Below, one piece after another: positions 1-5,921 of a stretch of DNA of 7,424 nt. A program made the translations under genes and the position numbers. Numbering within the stretch: position 1 is the stretch's first letter; every line of letters starts with the position of its first letter. The DNA is from an uncultured Ignavibacteriota bacterium (GTDB lineage Bacteria > Bacteroidota > Ignavibacteria > Tepidaquicellales > Tepidaquicellaceae). Location of the stretch: contig CALGII010000183.1 in NCBI GenBank assembly GCA_937915485.1, forward strand, positions 1 through 7,424, written 5' to 3'. The notes under the pieces are model-generated. The model saw only the letters and a list, made by a program, of their open reading frames with translations, ran no database searches and was not told the origin of the DNA.

Positions 1-7
1 AAGATAT

Positions 8-850
8 ATGCCCTTTAGAATGCCTCTTGTAAGTATAATATTGCCGACTCACAACAGGTTAGAGTTATTGAAAAAGGCTGTCAGCAGCGTTTATGATCAA
101 ACTTTTCAGGAATGGGAACTTCTGATAGTATACAATGAATCATCGGACGGCACCGAGGAATACCTGATGGAAATCTCAACTCACGACGAACGAATCCGCC
201 CGGTGAAAACAATTAAAAGCGATTTCCCGGGAATTTCGGAATATTTGAATTTAGGTATTGCTGTTTCAAAAGGAAAATACATTGCAAGACTTGATGATGA
301 CGACATATGGAGCGAGATAGAGAAAATCAGACTGCAGACGGATTTTCTGGAAAAGAATAACGATTACGTACTGACAGGCGGCGGGCAGAGAATGGTTGAC
401 CACAGCGGAAGGATAATGTACGAAATACTGAAGACAAAGGACGACAACGATATCAGAAAAAGATCTCTGATATCATGTCCGTTCGAGCATACTACAGTAT
501 TATTCAGAAAAGACGCGGCGGAAAGAATCGGCAACTACAAGATAATGCCCGTGTGCGAGGATTGGGAGTTATTCCTGAATCTCGGAACTACCGGTAAATT
601 TTTTAATTTCCCGTTGTTCTTTACAGATTCACTTGAAAGCGATTCGAATATATCACTTAACGACAACAGCGTATATCAACGTCTAATAGCATCAACAGAA
701 ATCGGAATAATAAGATCTTACAAATATCTCTATCCTAATTACAGAATGGGGTTAACATTACATTCTCTGCAGTATATTTACGCATTCGTTCCGAAATTTT
801 TAAGGAATAGGCTGAAGTATATTCTCAGATATTACAAACGAAGTATTTAA
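8..850 (+). CDS. Family 2 glycosyltransferase (GT-A fold)
   Basis: This protein probably transfers a sugar from a nucleotide-sugar donor to a growing surface glycan at the cytoplasmic face of the membrane. It opens with the classic GT2 first strand (VSIILPTHNR, residues 8-17). A nucleotide-binding segment around E37-D47 follows, then the metal-binding acidic motif RLDDDD (94-99). E184-D185 in a CEDWELFL context fits the usual catalytic-base position. There is no membrane segment, and about 280 residues is normal for a single-domain soluble GT2. Either ATG at 8 or ATG at 20 (giving MPLVSIILP) could start it; neither has a clear Shine-Dalgarno sequence, and the frame is open to the window edge. 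It is the only polysaccharide gene here on the + strand, so it presumably ends another transcript coming from the left. Donor and acceptor cannot be read from the sequence. Family assignment is confident. Confidence 0.93.
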   Translation: MPFRMPLVSIILPTHNRLELLKKAVSSVYDQTFQEWELLIVYNESSDGTEEYLMEISTHDERIRPVKTIKSDFPGISEYLNLGIAVSKGKYIARLDDDDIWSEIEKIRLQTDFLEKNNDYVLTGGGQRMVDHSGRIMYEILKTKDDNDIRKRSLISCPFEHTTVLFRKDAAERIGNYKIMPVCEDWELFLNLGTTGKFFNFPLFFTDSLESDSNISLNDNSVYQRLIASTEIGIIRSYKYLYPNYRMGLTLHSLQYIYAFVPKFLRNRLKYILRYYKRSI

Positions 851-1482
851 TCATTTTGCTGCAAATCCGGATTTGCAAGAATCACTTTCATCGATATCCC
901 TCTTCCATGGAAACTATTCAGCAAGTAAACACCTGTAAGAAAAATAATTTTGTAATCGAGAAAAATGTTCATGTTCAGCGAATAGAAATTATCTAATTTG
1001 ACTTTCTGCTCCTGTGAAAGATTATTTCTTCCGTATATTTGAGCAAGCCCTGTCAATCCCGGTCTTACCGAATTCACGTTCAGCAACTCCCGATACTTAA
1101 CCAGTTCGTGATGATTGTATAAAGCGGGACGCGGTCCGACAATACTCATCTCGCCTTTAATTACGTTTATCAATTGAGGGATTTCGTCGATGCCGTATTT
1201 CCTCAAAAACTTACCGCCGCTGCTGAAAAACTCTTCAGGATTTTCAAGTTCTTCTGTCGGGACAATAGGGGTAGTCTTCTTCATCGTCCGGAGTTTGACC
1301 ATATTGAAAAGCACCTTATCCTTGCCAAATCTCCTTGACCAATGAAACACCGGTCCACCGGCTTTTAGTTTTAATAATAAACAGACGAAAATCATCGGAA
1401 CAAATAGAATCACTAATCCAACAATGGATATCAACAAATCATTAATTCTCTTGACTCGAAGATATATTTTTCTGTTTGTCAT
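847..1482 (-). CDS. Initiating sugar-1-phosphate transferase (bacterial sugar transferase family, PglC-size)
   Basis: Members of this monotopic phosphoglycosyltransferase family move a sugar-1-phosphate from a UDP-sugar onto undecaprenyl phosphate, the first step of O-antigen or exopolysaccharide synthesis. The N-terminus has one hydrophobic segment (residues 16-38) broken by P29, as expected for a re-entrant membrane helix. Then come GGPVFHWSRRFG (42-53), KLRTM (63-67), the catalytic Asp-Glu pair D99-E100 in IDEIPQL, GPRPAL (116-121) and PGLTGLAQ (141-148). The 211-residue length matches the minimal PglC-like catalytic unit, not the larger WcaJ/WbaP proteins with extra membrane helices. The WS in place of the more common RQ before the conserved Arg is, from memory, typical of one short subfamily and not damage. 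Its ATG directly follows the TGA of the radical SAM gene (TGAATG) with no visible Shine-Dalgarno, so translation probably depends on termination-reinitiation. The sugar is unknown. Confidence 0.93.
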   Translation of the reverse strand: MTNRKIYLRVKRINDLLISIVGLVILFVPMIFVCLLLKLKAGGPVFHWSRRFGKDKVLFNMVKLRTMKKTTPIVPTEELENPEEFFSSGGKFLRKYGIDEIPQLINVIKGEMSIVGPRPALYNHHELVKYRELLNVNSVRPGLTGLAQIYGRNNLSQEQKVKLDNFYSLNMNIFLDYKIIFLTGVYLLNSFHGRGISMKVILANPDLQQND

Positions 1483-2592
1483 TCAGCGATTGTATTTATA
1501 AAGTTTAATTCTTTCCCGTACAATTTTACGCCATGCGGACGGTTGCATAAGCAGGTTCATTGAGAGAAAGCATTCCTGAGTACAGGAGCATTCGTCGAAC
1601 TGTATTTTTTTACGGATTTTTACAGCACGGGACGAATTCCACAAAGCCAAAAAATCATAGCCGTTCTCTCTCAAGTTACCGAAGTTTTCATCATATAATT
1701 CGCACGGATAAACAGCGCCATCATGAGTAATCACGGCAATCAAAGCGCCTGCAGAGCATCCGCCTCCCCTCTTTTTTCCTTCCAATATTTCTTTAATTAC
1801 CTGCCTTCTTACATTGTTCTTAGCGGTAAGCCATTTAGCAGTCAGATGACCGGAATGTCCGTGATAACTTTTTTGTATTATTCTATTATTGATCAACTCT
1901 GACGCTCTAGAATATTTATCAATATCAACGGTTCGGGATTTTGCATCTCTTGGATTTCCGCGTGTTATATTAATCATCCATTCTCCGTCGTGATGGATTT
2001 TTTCGACCATACCCGAAATATAATCCAACTGATTTTGATTGTAGCGGGACACTGTTGTTATTATCCCGACATCAAAATTGCCACAATGCCGTTTGAGGAT
2101 GTTTAATTCCCTTATAGTTTCAACGGCAGAACTAAAAGATTTATCAACCTGTCTTATATAATCGTGGGTTTCTTCATCTCCGTCAAGGGAAACGTCAACA
2201 CGAAAAGGTATTTTAATACGGCTAAGTATATCGCGGGTTTTAGTGATAACGATTTCCGTATCGAAACCGGAAGTAGGAATTTGCAATCTACCGATTTTAT
2301 TATTTTTCACGAATAACTCGGAGATGTCTGCAATATCGTCTCTTAAAAATGCTTCACCGCCTGTCAGACTGAGAAAATATATGCGATTCATACCGGAAGA
2401 GATTTTCTCGAGTTCGTCAAATGACAGGACTTTTCCGTACGCGTGTTTCTGTTTCCAGACCTCATTGAACCAGCAATGCCTGCATTTCATCCAGCATTTG
2501 TCAGTAACAAACAATATGAGATAAAGCGGAGTTCTTAAAATACGTGAAATGCCATTCGTGAGAACGCAATATGCAAGTGCTCTGGTTCTCAT
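1483..2592 (-). CDS. Radical SAM protein with SPASM/twitch-like auxiliary-cluster cysteines
   Basis: Radical SAM enzymes use a [4Fe-4S] cluster and S-adenosylmethionine to form a 5'-deoxyadenosyl radical. The cluster motif CxxxCxxC is present as C33, C37 and C40 (DKCWMKCRHCW). The SAM-binding GGE is at 78-80, and an SLDG strand follows in the barrel. The C-terminal region carries C279-x12-G292-x4-C297, which fits the first SPASM motif, then a GNL motif (305-307) and a compact C335-x-C337-x3-C341. This suggests at least one auxiliary Fe-S cluster, with fewer cysteines than a full SPASM domain. No precursor-peptide gene for a RiPP pathway is visible nearby, and all operon partners are glycan enzymes. 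A role in oxidising or otherwise modifying a sugar, as BtrN and NeoN do on aminoglycosides, is therefore a reasonable guess but unproven. It overlaps the upstream deacetylase by 4 nt (ATGA). The reaction cannot be named from the sequence. Confidence 0.92.
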   Translation of the reverse strand: MRTRALAYCVLTNGISRILRTPLYLILFVTDKCWMKCRHCWFNEVWKQKHAYGKVLSFDELEKISSGMNRIYFLSLTGGEAFLRDDIADISELFVKNNKIGRLQIPTSGFDTEIVITKTRDILSRIKIPFRVDVSLDGDEETHDYIRQVDKSFSSAVETIRELNILKRHCGNFDVGIITTVSRYNQNQLDYISGMVEKIHHDGEWMINITRGNPRDAKSRTVDIDKYSRASELINNRIIQKSYHGHSGHLTAKWLTAKNNVRRQVIKEILEGKKRGGGCSAGALIAVITHDGAVYPCELYDENFGNLRENGYDFLALWNSSRAVKIRKKIQFDECSCTQECFLSMNLLMQPSAWRKIVRERIKLYKYNR

Positions 2593-3440
2593 AATTCTCT
2601 TTTAATGTAATCCGCGCCTTTCATTGGAATAATGCTTTTGCCGTAAGACAGCATATATTTTATCAATCCAAGATTCATCCTGTATCTTTCATCCCTATCG
2701 TCCAAGTATTTTTTTTGAAGCAAAGGAATTTTGGACGTATTAGCTCCCGTAAATCCGCTGAACTCATACGAATGAAATTGATAAACAATAGGTTTCCCGC
2801 TCTGAACTGATTCCCGCATAAGGGAATCAAAGAATGATTTCATGAATTCAAGACCTAACAGGTACATTATCCCGGAATTAAATGGCAATAGCATACAACT
2901 TAAAGGTACAACTATAATTCCGGAACCGCCTCTTCTGTATGGATTGTTTCGCGATGCTCTGTAAGTATTTCTCGGAGCAGTCAGCCATCTTATGTCCCCT
3001 CCCTTCGAATAAAAAAAATCAATCCTCTGAGAACAAACGGAAAAATCAGCCTTGTATCCCGATTCGGCAAGCACTTCTTGAGTTATGGATGATGTTGACA
3101 TGAACGGACCTCTGAAACAAACCGGTTTTATAGAAAATTCCGATGCCGCAAATCCGTCGAATGACGAAATATTCATCTCGACAGCCGACCTGTTTAATAA
3201 CTTATAATTCTCGTCTACCGAATGGTTTATTCCGTGGCACCCGATCTCTAACATATCAAGATTTGTATCCGACAACTCCTTTTTAAACATTCTCAGCGCG
3301 TCAAGTGTAGAAAAGAACACACAGGGAATCTTCATTTTCTCGAAATCAAACAAAAGTCTTCTTATAGCAAAGGACTGACCTTCGAGATTGTGGTCATAAG
3401 CGATTTCAAGATCATTCGTTATTATCAGGGGCACCGCCAT
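2589..3440 (-). CDS. Divergent NodB-type polysaccharide deacetylase (CE4-like)
   Basis: CE4 deacetylases remove N- or O-acetyl groups from sugars using an Asp-His-His metal site. Motif 1, normally TFDD, is here ITNDLE (residues 7-12). D10 sits where the catalytic base should be, but L11 replaces the metal-binding Asp, and E12 may substitute as in D-x-E variants. Motif 2 is kept as HGINH (H69 and H73, the HxxxH metal ligands). Motif 3 is RGPF (110-113), and a late FHSYEF with H223 fits the last motif. At 283 residues with no signal peptide it should be cytoplasmic, so it would act on a lipid-linked intermediate or nucleotide sugar and not on exported polymer; this is inference. The start ATG overlaps the stop of the WecG gene (TAATG), and the end overlaps the radical SAM start. 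The fold assignment is good, but activity is less certain because motif 1 is altered. Confidence 0.8.
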   Translation of the reverse strand: MAVPLIITNDLEIAYDHNLEGQSFAIRRLLFDFEKMKIPCVFFSTLDALRMFKKELSDTNLDMLEIGCHGINHSVDENYKLLNRSAVEMNISSFDGFAASEFSIKPVCFRGPFMSTSSITQEVLAESGYKADFSVCSQRIDFFYSKGGDIRWLTAPRNTYRASRNNPYRRGGSGIIVVPLSCMLLPFNSGIMYLLGLEFMKSFFDSLMRESVQSGKPIVYQFHSYEFSGFTGANTSKIPLLQKKYLDDRDERYRMNLGLIKYMLSYGKSIIPMKGADYIKREL

Positions 3441-4168
3441 TAATTTCTGAAAATAATATCAAACAAAGACCAGAATGCTGCAATTGTATTCCTGTGAAGC
3501 ATGCGTTTTGGTTCTTTGAGGAATCTATAAAGCCACTCGAGACGTAAGGTTCTGACAAAACGGGGAGCGCGTTTTTTCATTCCTGAAATAAAATCAAACA
3601 GCCCGCCGGTGCACCACACGGCTTTAACATTTAACCGATTTAAATTTCTGAAAGCGAATTTCTCCTGCACCGGAAAACCCATTGCCGCAATAAGTATATC
3701 TGTATTTTTATTATTAATATCACTGACAATATCATCATCCGTTTTTTCGTCAAAATAACCGCTGTGAATACCGGCGATATTAACCGAAGGATACGCATTG
3801 CGGATTTTATCCGCAACCCCTTCCGCTGCCTGAAGAACAGAACCAAGCAGATATATTCTGTAAGGACATCCGGAAAGGCTTTTCATCAAAAGGGGAAAAA
3901 GATCCGTCCCGTTAACGTCGGGAATAATTCCTCTGCCTTTCAGAAAGAAGCCAATTTTCATTCCTATTCCTTCGAAGAACATCGTACCGTTATTCCCAAG
4001 AATTTCTTTCAATCCGTCGTCGCGCATCAGATAAAAATAATTTCTAAGATTTATGTGGGTTATAATTTTCCCTGTCTTTCCGTTAAGAACAATATCCAGA
4101 ACGCAACCAAGCGCATCTTCGTAACTTCCCGCATGCAATTTTATGCCTCTGAAGGATACCTCTTTCAT
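3440..4168 (-). CDS. WecG/TagA/CpsF family glycosyltransferase (GT26)
   Basis: Family members add the second sugar, often ManNAc or a related residue, to an undecaprenyl-linked first sugar. The 242-residue reading starts MKEVSFRGIKL and shows THIN (37-40), EGIGMKIG (66-73), NGTDLF (86-91), a YLLGS strand, AMGFPVQEKF, a GGLFDFISG loop (188-196), and the characteristic C-terminal basic segment RAPRFVR...LEWLYRFLKEP (200-220) that anchors relatives to the membrane. The usual DGxG acid is Glu here (E66). I chose ATG at 4168 instead of the longer in-frame start at 4243 for three reasons: the family normally begins at this point, an AGGA lies 5 nt upstream, and the longer version would run 68 nt into the SDR gene. 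The first gene product it would act on is presumably made by the sugar-1-phosphate transferase at the end of the same operon. Specificity is unknown. Confidence 0.92.
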   Translation of the reverse strand: MKEVSFRGIKLHAGSYEDALGCVLDIVLNGKTGKIITHINLRNYFYLMRDDGLKEILGNNGTMFFEGIGMKIGFFLKGRGIIPDVNGTDLFPLLMKSLSGCPYRIYLLGSVLQAAEGVADKIRNAYPSVNIAGIHSGYFDEKTDDDIVSDINNKNTDILIAAMGFPVQEKFAFRNLNRLNVKAVWCTGGLFDFISGMKKRAPRFVRTLRLEWLYRFLKEPKRMLHRNTIAAFWSLFDIIFRN

Positions 4169-4173
4169 ATCAA

Positions 4174-4177
4174 TCCT
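4174..4177 (-). promoter_or_regulatory. Shine-Dalgarno AGGA deciding the WecG-family start
   Basis: On the minus strand the sequence reads TAGGATTGATATG: an AGGA five bases before the ATG at 4168, overlapping the TAG stop of the SDR gene. No comparable site precedes the longer in-frame ATG at 4243. It is one of the few clear ribosome binding sites in the window. Confidence 0.6.
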
Positions 4178-4964
4178 ATTTTTCTTTTTTAATTTTATAT
4201 AACAAATCCGCAAGTAAGCCGGCAGGCAGAACGGATGCGACAAGGTGCAAGATTCTGTTACGCGTTCCCGGAATTATGAGTCTGCGGCCTTTTAACATTT
4301 GCAAGTAGCCGTATTTTGCAACATAATCAGGTTCGGCAGTTTTGACGACGGGTGCAGGAACAGATGCTCCTGAAAACGCTTTTCCGAGAAAACCCGTGTT
4401 TAGAGGACCCGCGCAAAGTACCGACATACTAATACCGGACTTTTTTAATTCCGCGGATACGGCTATCGAGAATGATAAAACATAAGACTTGCTAGCATAA
4501 TATACTGACATCATCGGACCCGGTTTAAATGCTGCAGTTGAAGCGACATTTAGTATTTTCCCTCCACCGAATCTCTTCATATTCCGTACTGCCACTTTAG
4601 TAAGGAATGTAAGGGCAGAACAATTTACAGATATGATATCCTGCTCTATTAAACAATCGGTATTCTCGAAACGGCCCGAAATGCCAAAGCCGGCATTATT
4701 GATGAAAATATCGATGCCATTATTTCTGTTGTCTAAAATGTCTTTTATTTTTTCGAGTCCTGAATATTTTGTCAAATCGGCTTCGAAAATTTCAGCATCG
4801 ATTCCGTACTTTTTTGTGACGATTGTTCTGATCTCTTCCAGCCGGCTGACATCCCTTCCCGTAAGCAATAAATCGTATTTATCCGCCGCAAGCACGTTCA
4901 CGAAAGAAAAGCCAAGACCTCCCGTAGCGCCTGTTATAAAAGCGGTTCTTCTATTACCCGACAT
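4176..4964 (-). CDS. Short-chain dehydrogenase/reductase (classical SDR, COG0300-like)
   Basis: This is an NAD(P)H-dependent oxidoreductase with a Rossmann fold. The cofactor loop TGATGGLG spans residues 11-18. TGR (35-37) ends the second strand, where an Arg would favour NADP. D63 follows in EADLT, then NNAG (89-92). The catalytic tetrad is complete: N114, S142, Y155 and K159 (YYASK). The length of 262 is normal for classical SDRs, with no signal peptide; the moderately hydrophobic end (LVASVLPAGLLADLL) could give membrane association. It is the first gene of the five-gene glycan operon and probably follows the promoter. It resembles broad-specificity DltE/YdfG-like SDRs more than nucleotide-sugar epimerases, so the substrate cannot be stated. 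Reduction of a sugar ketone made by the radical SAM partner is a speculative possibility. No convincing Shine-Dalgarno is seen before its ATG. Confidence 0.93.
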   Translation of the reverse strand: MSGNRRTAFITGATGGLGFSFVNVLAADKYDLLLTGRDVSRLEEIRTIVTKKYGIDAEIFEADLTKYSGLEKIKDILDNRNNGIDIFINNAGFGISGRFENTDCLIEQDIISVNCSALTFLTKVAVRNMKRFGGGKILNVASTAAFKPGPMMSVYYASKSYVLSFSIAVSAELKKSGISMSVLCAGPLNTGFLGKAFSGASVPAPVVKTAEPDYVAKYGYLQMLKGRRLIIPGTRNRILHLVASVLPAGLLADLLYKIKKEK

Positions 4965-5028
4965 AAAATAAGGTTTAAATAGAATAAGGGAAAACGGTTA
5001 CATTACAATTTGAAATTGCGTAATATTT

Positions 5029-5046
5029 TCCATATAATCCATATAA
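5029..5046. repeat. Exact tandem 9-bp repeat upstream of the glycan operon
   Basis: Two perfect head-to-tail copies of TCCATATAA (5029-5037 and 5038-5046) lie 65-82 nt before the SDR start codon, inside a very AT-rich 110-nt leader that must hold the operon promoter unless the terminator at 5074-5103 is read through. They could form a regulator binding site or be chance duplication in AT-rich DNA. I could not pick a convincing -35/-10 pair here. Confidence 0.55.
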
Positions 5047-5073
5047 TAAATTACTATTAACTACGAGAGGAAT

Positions 5074-5103
5074 AAAAAAAGGCGGATATGCATCCGCCTT
5101 TTT
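5074..5103. terminator. Bidirectional intrinsic terminator after the small secreted protein gene
   Basis: A perfect 7-bp stem GGCGGAT/ATCCGCC (5081-5087 with 5092-5098) encloses a 4-nt loop and is flanked by seven A on the left and five T on the right, which extend the stem. Read on the minus strand it ends in seven T, so it should stop transcription of the gene ending at 5123, about 20 nt upstream. It also works on the + strand with five T. It separates that gene from the glycan operon. Confidence 0.9.
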
Positions 5104-5122
5104 AGTTATATTTAAAACCGTG

Positions 5123-5488
5123 TTACTTAGTCGCCAGATATTGATATGTTCCGTCCCCATTAATCTGGAGCGTAACCAACTTGCAGGCGTCGATGTTGCT
5201 GAACACGACAAAATTTCCAGCCGTGTCAGTTATCTTCATATCGAACATGCAGGTCTGACCGTAATCGGCAGGAATTGTGACCGTAACGGTTGAACCGTTC
5301 TCGAACAGATTGTTCGGAAGAATATCGATTCCCCAGTGCTCAGTTTCCGACGGGGTTACAAAAATATCCACAAGCGTGAAGCCCGTGTTGTTGATTACGT
5401 CGTAAGTAAGAGCCTGAGCCGAAGAGTTCTTTGTCGAGAACAAAGAAATTACCGCGATAACGGCAAACAGAAATAAGTACTTTCTCAT
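5123..5488 (-). CDS. Small secreted protein of unknown function
   Basis: I do not recognise a named function. The 121-residue product begins with a clear signal peptide: MRKY, a hydrophobic core at residues 5-17, and a likely cleavage after A24 (SSA-QA) or A26. The mature part of about 95 residues looks all-beta, with alternating hydrophobic and polar strands. The NNTGFTLVDIFVTPS stretch (33-47), a WG at 52-53, DILPNNLF (55-62) and a Gly-Ser turn resemble a widespread family of small periplasmic hypothetical proteins; this is from memory. Two cysteines, C80 and C102, could form one disulfide. There is no lipobox and no membrane anchor, so it is probably periplasmic or released. It is a single-gene unit: a strong ribosome binding site upstream, and its own hairpin terminator about 20 nt downstream. 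Confidence 0.85.
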   Translation of the reverse strand: MRKYLFLFAVIAVISLFSTKNSSAQALTYDVINNTGFTLVDIFVTPSETEHWGIDILPNNLFENGSTVTVTIPADYGQTCMFDMKITDTAGNFVVFSNIDACKLVTLQINGDGTYQYLATK

Positions 5489-5492
5489 TTTT

Positions 5493-5500
5493 TCCCCTTT
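5493..5500 (-). promoter_or_regulatory. Ribosome binding site of the small secreted protein
   Basis: The minus strand reads AAAGGGGA followed by A-rich sequence into the ATG, placing GGGG five bases before the start at 5488. Together with the downstream terminator it supports a real, well-expressed gene. Confidence 0.6.
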
Positions 5501-5508
5501 ATTTGATT

Positions 5509-5536
5509 AATATACAATAGTTTAGAATGCAACCAA
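5509..5536 (-). promoter_or_regulatory. Possible promoter of the small secreted protein
   Basis: On the minus strand a TATATT (5514-5509) lies 16 bases after a TTGGTT (5536-5531), about 20 nt before the start codon. The -10 match is good but the -35 is poor, and Bacteroidota-type promoters follow another consensus that I could not fit clearly. This is a weak candidate only. Confidence 0.25.
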
Positions 5537-5608
5537 TAAAACGGTAAAGAAATTCCAAAAAATGCCGAAAAAAAATATTAATTGCAGGTATGGTATTTTG
5601 CTAATCGT

Positions 5609-5839
5609 TCAGCGTTTATATGTTTCAAACTTTGATAAACGCGCGGCGTCTTCGACAGGATAGAAAAGTTTGTTCAGACCGTTGAAGAATAATCCCCAGA
5701 TTACGGCGCCGGCTGCCAAGGGTATGAGCAGTTCAATATTCAGTATTGATTCTCTCCAGGAAACGTAAAGTAGCGTGACACCGGTAATAGTCATAGATGT
5801 CATAAGACCGGTAAAATTGCAAATTGAATGCGGTTTCAA
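5609..5839 (-). CDS. Probable small two-helix membrane protein, function unknown
   Basis: I do not recognise this protein. The reading gives up to 76 residues with two hydrophobic segments, roughly 10-27 (GLMTSMTITGVTLLYVSW) and 37-54 (LLIPLAAGAVIWGLFFNGL), joined by a short charged loop and followed by a polar tail ending FETYKR. This is the layout of a helical hairpin in the inner membrane. The longest start is a TTG at 5839; ATG codons at 5803 or 5794 would give 64 or 61 residues but shorten the first helix. None has a visible Shine-Dalgarno. The codons look ordinary for a protein gene, and the frame stays open across the 82-nt divergent gap towards meaB only if the TTG is used. It could share a transcript with the downstream secreted-protein gene, 120 nt away. 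Reality is likely but not certain. Confidence 0.55.
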   Translation of the reverse strand: MKPHSICNFTGLMTSMTITGVTLLYVSWRESILNIELLIPLAAGAVIWGLFFNGLNKLFYPVEDAARLSKFETYKR

Positions 5840-5921
5840 CGCTGAAAGATATACTGCGCAATTGTATTTTTTCGACTTTCAGGTATTCCCTGTTTTTATG
5901 ATATTGCAATGTGAACAAGAG

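Noticed and set aside
2243..2524. 93-residue open frame on the + strand opposite the radical SAM gene
   Set aside because: Antisense to the CxxxCxxC and GGE region of a clear enzyme, with no independent support.
3764..4192. 142-residue open frame on the + strand opposite the WecG-family gene
   Set aside because: It lies antisense to a well-supported glycosyltransferase, has no recognisable motif and no ribosome binding site; it is a shadow frame.
4169..4243. 25-residue N-terminal extension of the WecG-family protein
   Set aside because: It overlaps the SDR coding region, is not family-like, and the shorter start has an AGGA site at proper spacing.
4633..4971. 112-residue open frame on the + strand opposite the SDR gene
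   Set aside because: It covers the conserved SDR cofactor region in antisense; low-complexity Ser/Lys/Phe composition fits a shadow.
4975..5211. 78-residue minus-strand frame overlapping the secreted protein's 3' end and its terminator
   Set aside because: It reads through a strong hairpin terminator and overlaps a better-supported gene in another frame.
5489..5608. A and T runs between the two small minus-strand genes
   Set aside because: No stem precedes the T tract on either strand, so I do not call a terminator; I see nothing else supportable there beyond the weak promoter and the ribosome binding site.
5733..5918. 61-residue minus-strand frame overlapping the membrane hairpin gene
   Set aside because: It is in a different frame, lacks hydrophobic or domain structure, and overlaps the better candidate and the intergenic gap.
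5775..5921. 49-residue N-terminal extension of MeaB from GTG 5775
   Set aside because: The added residues are not family-like and run antisense into the small membrane protein gene; ATG 5922 fits better.
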